Part shown: positions 6,581 to 9,102 of the stretch, in pieces
Numbering within the stretch: the stretch's first letter is position 1
How the letters are laid out: each line of letters opens with the position of its first letter
From: JACRAO01 sp964490895
GTDB lineage: Bacteria > Bdellovibrionota > UBA1018
Assembly (NCBI GenBank): GCA_964490895.1
Contig: CAZBEI010000045.1
Span: 1 to 9,102, forward strand
Length of the DNA: 9,102 nt
Direction of reading: 5' to 3'
The notes under the pieces: model-generated
What the model was told of the DNA's origin: nothing
Databases searched by the model: none
What the model saw: only the letters and a program-made list of their open reading frames with translations
Position numbers and translations under genes: made by a program

Positions 6581-6594
6581 GAGTATTGTATTCT
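6566..6594 (+). promoter_or_regulatory. possible promoter of the ATPase gene
   Basis: TTGTTT (6566-6571) and TATTCT (6589-6594) are 17 bp apart and match the sigma70 hexamers only partly. If used, the third TTTGTGCAGT copy would lie in the spacer, where bound protein would block polymerase, and the transcript would start very near the AAGGAT ribosome-binding site. Weak evidence. Confidence 0.22.
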
Positions 6595-6616
6595 TGTTTT
6601 AAGGATAGCCCTTGCC

Positions 6617-7897
6617 ATGGATCGAAATAGTCTCACTGAAATTCTTCTAGAACAGCAAAAAGAAGCCAACACCCTCAGAAGTACTCTACAACTGGTAGAA
6701 AGAGAAAAATATCAGCAGGCTTTAAAACTTCTAAAAAATAACCTCATAAAAATAATCACAGGAGTTCGTCGCTCTGGAAAATCTGTTTTTTCTCTTTTGC
6801 TGACCAAAGGCATTCCATCGGCTTATATTAATTTTGATGATGAACGACTCATCAGCCTTAAAACAACCGACCTCAGTTTAATTTTAGAACTCTTGCAAGA
6901 GCTCCACCCACAGACGAAAACTTTTATTTTTGATGAGATTCAGAATGTAACAGGATGGGAACTTTTTGCAAATCGTCTCAAAAGACAAGGCTACAACCTG
7001 ATTATCACTGGAAGCAATTCTAAACTTTTAAGTCACGAACTTGCCACACATTTGACAGGCAGACACCTCGGTATCGAATTATTTCCATTTTCTTGGAGAG
7101 AATACCTTCTTCTCAATGGACTCGGTGCTATCACTGAAAAAACTTTAGGCACTGAAAACAGAGCACAGATTTTTTCGCACCTTAAAACTTATTTTGAAAA
7201 AGGCGGATTCCCTGAAATTTATTTAGAAAATGTACCCCATGGGCAATATTTGAGAGAGCTTTTTGATAAAATTGTCTCCCGAGACATCGTGTTGAGGTAT
7301 GGCATCCGCTACGGAAAAACTTTCAAAGAATTAGCTCTCTACGCGCTCACTCATTACTCAACCAAAGTCAGTTACCAAAATATCTGTGGCACTTTGCAAA
7401 TGAAAAGCGTCCACACTGTAAAAAATTATTTCCAATATTTAGAGGAAGCTTATCTCTTATTTCAAGTCTATCCATACTCCCTGAGAATGAAGGAACAACT
7501 CAAACAACCTAAAAAAATTTACTCCATTGATTTAGGACTTTCTTCCGCTTTGTCTACCCGTCTCATCTCAGATTTAGGACTCAGACTAGAAAACCTAGTC
7601 TTTCTTGAGCTCAAAAGAAGAGGATACGAAATCTTTACTTGGACTGACCCAACTTACGAAGTAGATTTTCTAATCCGAGACGGTGGCGACGCCATCGCTC
7701 TGATTCAAGTTTGTTATGATTTAAGTGACATGAAAACGAAAAAACGAGAGGTCCATGCTCTTGTCCAAGCCTCTAAAAAAGTCAGGTGTGATCATTTATG
7801 GATCATCACCTGGGAACAAGAAACTGAAATCGAAGAAGACAGCAAAAAAATCCGGGTCTTCCCTGTCTGGAAGTGGCTGCTCCAAAAATGGGCCTGA
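6617..7897 (+). CDS. AAA (AAA_14/DUF4143) ATPase
   Basis: A 426-residue P-loop ATPase. Residues about 40-165 are the AAA_14 domain: Walker A GVRRSGKS (49-56), Walker B FIFDEIQ (103-109, D106/E107), sensor TGSNSKLL (131-138) and GRHLGIELFPFSW (148-160). Residues about 215-380 are the DUF4143 part: a winged-helix-like section and a restriction-endonuclease-like fold with EVDFLI (348-353) and IQVCYD (363-368). The last strand normally carries E-x-K; here Q364-V-C366 replaces it, as in a recognised subgroup, so nuclease activity is doubtful. The biological role of this abundant, patchily distributed family is unclear. The ATG at 6617 is preferred (AAGGAT ten bases upstream, and the family begins here). 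The frame is open back to an ATG at 6542, but that start lies inside the palindrome. It is transcribed divergently from rpmI. Confidence 0.88.
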   Translation: MDRNSLTEILLEQQKEANTLRSTLQLVEREKYQQALKLLKNNLIKIITGVRRSGKSVFSLLLTKGIPSAYINFDDERLISLKTTDLSLILELLQELHPQTKTFIFDEIQNVTGWELFANRLKRQGYNLIITGSNSKLLSHELATHLTGRHLGIELFPFSWREYLLLNGLGAITEKTLGTENRAQIFSHLKTYFEKGGFPEIYLENVPHGQYLRELFDKIVSRDIVLRYGIRYGKTFKELALYALTHYSTKVSYQNICGTLQMKSVHTVKNYFQYLEEAYLLFQVYPYSLRMKEQLKQPKKIYSIDLGLSSALSTRLISDLGLRLENLVFLELKRRGYEIFTWTDPTYEVDFLIRDGGDAIALIQVCYDLSDMKTKKREVHALVQASKKVRCDHLWIITWEQETEIEEDSKKIRVFPVWKWLLQKWA

Positions 7898-8228
7898 GCT
7901 GGCCTAAAAGTCGAAAAAAGACAACACACTTGTCCACAATAAAAAATCTCAAAAAGCTACATTGCCGAGCAGCTTTGCATTTCTGCGAATCAAGTACAGC
8001 GGCTTTTAAATCCAAAAATTTTAAACAAAAATTTATAAAATAGCAGCACTTTTAGGGTTAGAATGAGAGTGGCAAATTAAAAAAGCTGCCTAAAGACCTA
8101 AGCATGAGGGATTGAGAGATATAGAAGTGTTGAAGCACTCTGCCTGTAAATTAAAAAGCTTTACTTTTGGCGCTTCAGTTACTTCGCCTGGAGAAGTTCT
8201 TTGGTTGGCAAAATGCAGGCCTCCTTTT
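7898..8228. other. gene-poor stretch between the ATPase and the HEPN gene
   Basis: No intact gene is seen in these 331 bases. They hold the HTH remnant at 7946-8038 and an imperfect palindrome at 8181-8197 (ACTTC and GAAGT arms, inner CC/GG pairing with one mismatch) about 30 bp before the HEPN start, which could be an operator of the toxin-antitoxin pair. No convincing terminator follows the ATPase; GGCC repeated around a six-base spacer at its stop is too short a stem. Confidence 0.4.
7946..8038 (+). pseudogene. remnant of an HTH (antitoxin-like) gene
   Basis: Thirty codons between two in-frame stops (TAA at 7940-7942 and at 8036-8038), with no start codon of its own. They read like a helix-turn-helix of the XRE/HicB type: SYIAEQLCISANQVQRLLNP, compare the general pattern LA-x-x-LG-S-x-x-x-VQRLL. 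The most likely explanation is the C-terminal scar of an antitoxin or repressor gene. Because the match is short and made by eye, chance resemblance remains possible. Confidence 0.35.
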
Positions 8229-8639
8229 ATGATGTATAAAATGAAAAGAAAAAAAATATCTTTTAAAAACTTTGAGGATGCCCTCAAAACGTTAGAGGAA
8301 GCCCTAGAGCATCCGCCAAACTCAGAGTTAGAACGAGATGGGGTCATCCAGAGGTTCGAATACTCTTTCGAAATGGCATGGAAAGCTGTTCAAAAATTTC
8401 TGAAAGAACAGGGAAAACCAGAGGTCAGCGGGAGCCCTAAGCCTATCCTGAGAGACGCGTTAGAAGAGCATTTAATCTCCAATCTTGATCTTTGGTTTGA
8501 TTTTTTGAAGGCAAGAAACAATAGCACTCACACTTATAATCAAATGGCTGCAGAAGATGTTTATCGCTTCGCTATTAGGTTTCCGGAGGTTGCTCGAGAG
8601 CTGTTAGCAAATTTGAACAAAAAAAGCCAAAATGGATAA
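8229..8639 (+). CDS. HEPN-domain toxin, HI0074-like (nucleotidyltransferase partner)
   Basis: A 136-residue helical protein of the nucleotidyltransferase substrate-binding family (HI0074-like, HEPN superfamily). Family segments are KNFEDALKTLEEAL (13-26), RDGVIQRFEYSFEMAWK (36-52) and the signature RNNSTHTY (96-103), which fits R-X4-H-X-Y exactly. In studied HEPN/MNT pairs the Arg and His form an RNase site, and the Tyr is modified by the MNT antitoxin. Start choice: ATGs at 8229, 8232 and 8241 are all possible. 8229 has AGG nine bases upstream; 8241 gives the N-terminus closest to relatives. The frame is open back to a TTG at 8112, but that part has no family match. It overlaps the MNT gene by 8 bp, so both are translated together. 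Confidence 0.87.
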   Translation: MMYKMKRKKISFKNFEDALKTLEEALEHPPNSELERDGVIQRFEYSFEMAWKAVQKFLKEQGKPEVSGSPKPILRDALEEHLISNLDLWFDFLKARNNSTHTYNQMAAEDVYRFAIRFPEVARELLANLNKKSQNG

Positions 8640-8958
8640 CATCCCAGGGCTCAATCCATCACAACTCAAAAAAGTACAAAAGATTTTGTCAGCACACTGC
8701 AAAGATCACAGAAACCCTGTTTTTGTCTTTGGTTCAAGAGTGGAAGGTCAGTTTCGCCCAAGTTCAGACTTGGACTTATATTTTACAAATACTCAGGAGC
8801 TTTTGCCCAGGTTTTGGGTTTTTTTAGAAGAAGCCTTTGAAAACTCGGATTTGCCATTTAAAGTAGACCTCATCGATGAGTGCAATCTCTCACCACAGAT
8901 TAAAGCAAACGTCACCACCCTCAAAAAAATACAGATTTTTCCATTTAAAAGTGCGTAA
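8632..8958 (+). CDS. MNT-domain nucleotidyltransferase antitoxin, HI0073-like
   Basis: A 108-residue minimal nucleotidyltransferase. The catalytic motif G34-S35-X10-D46-L-D48 is intact (GSRVEGQFRPSSDLDL), and a third acidic residue sits in FKVDLID (D79), so all three metal-binding aspartates of the polymerase-beta fold are present. In the HepT/MntA type the enzyme transfers AMP from ATP to the tyrosine of the HEPN R-X4-H-X-Y motif and so silences the toxin. The adjacent gene carries exactly that tyrosine, so the same mechanism is expected here (inference). The ATG lies within the last codons of the HEPN gene and has no clear ribosome-binding site, consistent with coupled translation. Toxin first, antitoxin second. 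Confidence 0.88.
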   Translation: MDNIPGLNPSQLKKVQKILSAHCKDHRNPVFVFGSRVEGQFRPSSDLDLYFTNTQELLPRFWVFLEEAFENSDLPFKVDLIDECNLSPQIKANVTTLKKIQIFPFKSA

Positions 8959-9006
8959 ACTCAAATTTTTTTGTATAAATTACCCTCATAGCAGTATTGT
9001 GAGTCC

Positions 9007-9102
9007 TTAGTGATTGCCTAAAACTTGGCCCTTGTAGAGAAGTTCTAGAAATTTATAGAATGGATAAATATTGAGCATACCTGTTTTAAGAGCCTCTTTT
9101 CC
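9007..9102 (-). CDS. C-terminal end of an unrecognised gene (partial)
   Basis: On the minus strand the last 31 codons of an open frame enter from the right edge and end at TAA (9009-9007). The peptide ends in NIYPFYKFLELLYKGQVLGNH, aromatic and hydrophobic as in a folded protein. It does not resemble the C-terminus of IF-3 or threonyl-tRNA synthetase, the genes expected upstream of rpmI. It converges with the MNT gene, leaving 48 bp between stops. The frame could be open by chance over this short length. Confidence 0.4.
   Translation of the reverse strand, partial: GKEALKTGMLNIYPFYKFLELLYKGQVLGNH

Noticed and set aside
6542..6616. 25-residue N-terminal extension of the ATPase
   Set aside because: It would begin inside the perfect palindrome without a ribosome-binding site; ATG 6617 has AAGGAT and fits the family start.
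7880..7905. Possible terminator after the ATPase (GGCC, six bases, GGCC)
   Set aside because: The stem is only 4 bp and no T-run follows.
7806..8015. Minus-strand open frame of 69 codons over the end of the ATPase
   Set aside because: Antisense to the conserved ATPase C-terminus, without a family pattern.
8112..8228. 39-residue N-terminal extension of the HEPN protein starting at TTG 8112
   Set aside because: No similarity to the family, and three ATGs lie at the expected start.
8090..8347. Minus-strand open frame of 85 codons
   Set aside because: Overlaps the HEPN gene and its upstream region on the other strand; composition looks non-coding and no motif is seen.
1..9102. tRNA or rRNA genes, CRISPR array, insertion-sequence ends
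   Set aside because: No cloverleaf with TTCGA-type arm, no regular 25-40 bp direct repeats with spacers, and no transposase reading frame were seen.

Overview
The window looks like chromosomal DNA of a low-to-moderate GC Gram-negative bacterium. The core is one minus-strand housekeeping operon in the order rpmI-rplT-pheS-pheT-ihfA-merR. A pheT-ihfA-MerR order is familiar from proteobacteria, including the former deltaproteobacteria, and IHF-alpha itself points to that broad group. The species cannot be named from this sequence; a deltaproteobacterial or Bdellovibrionota-like lineage is a guess.

Layout from left to right. Bases 1-81 hold the first codons of a minus-strand exported protein (signal peptide), with a good sigma70-like promoter at 133-161 and an inverted repeat directly upstream of it. 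Bases 276-1624 hold a two-gene plus-strand module: an HTH / STAS-like / GHKL ATPase protein, overlapped by ATGA with a small STAS-like (DUF4325) protein. Four 10-bp repeats in exact helical phase lie just before its start. This module meets the end of the operon head to head, with only 3 bp between stop codons. Bases 1628-6480 (minus) hold the operon: ribosomal proteins L35 and L20, both subunits of phenylalanyl-tRNA synthetase, IHF-alpha and a MerR-family regulator. Spacing is tight, with overlaps at rplT/pheS and ihfA/merR and non-ATG starts for pheS and pheT.

Right of 6480 the usual upstream partner infC is absent. Instead there is an accessory stretch. It begins with a divergent AAA (AAA_14/DUF4143) ATPase whose upstream region carries three copies of a 10-bp element arranged as a perfect palindrome plus a nested perfect hairpin. 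A 331-bp gene-poor stretch follows, with a probable remnant of an HTH (antitoxin-like) gene. Then comes a HEPN/MNT toxin-antitoxin pair with both signature motifs intact. The window ends with the C-terminal 31 codons of an unrecognised minus-strand gene.

The housekeeping genes work together in translation and chromosome architecture. The left module reads as a phosphorylation-type or ATP-dependent protein-partner switch, and the right segment as a small mobile or defence-type neighbourhood. The most interesting signals are the phased repeats before the HTH-GHKL gene, the three-copy TTTGTGCAGT array before the ATPase, and the HTH-STAS-GHKL plus DUF4325 pair.
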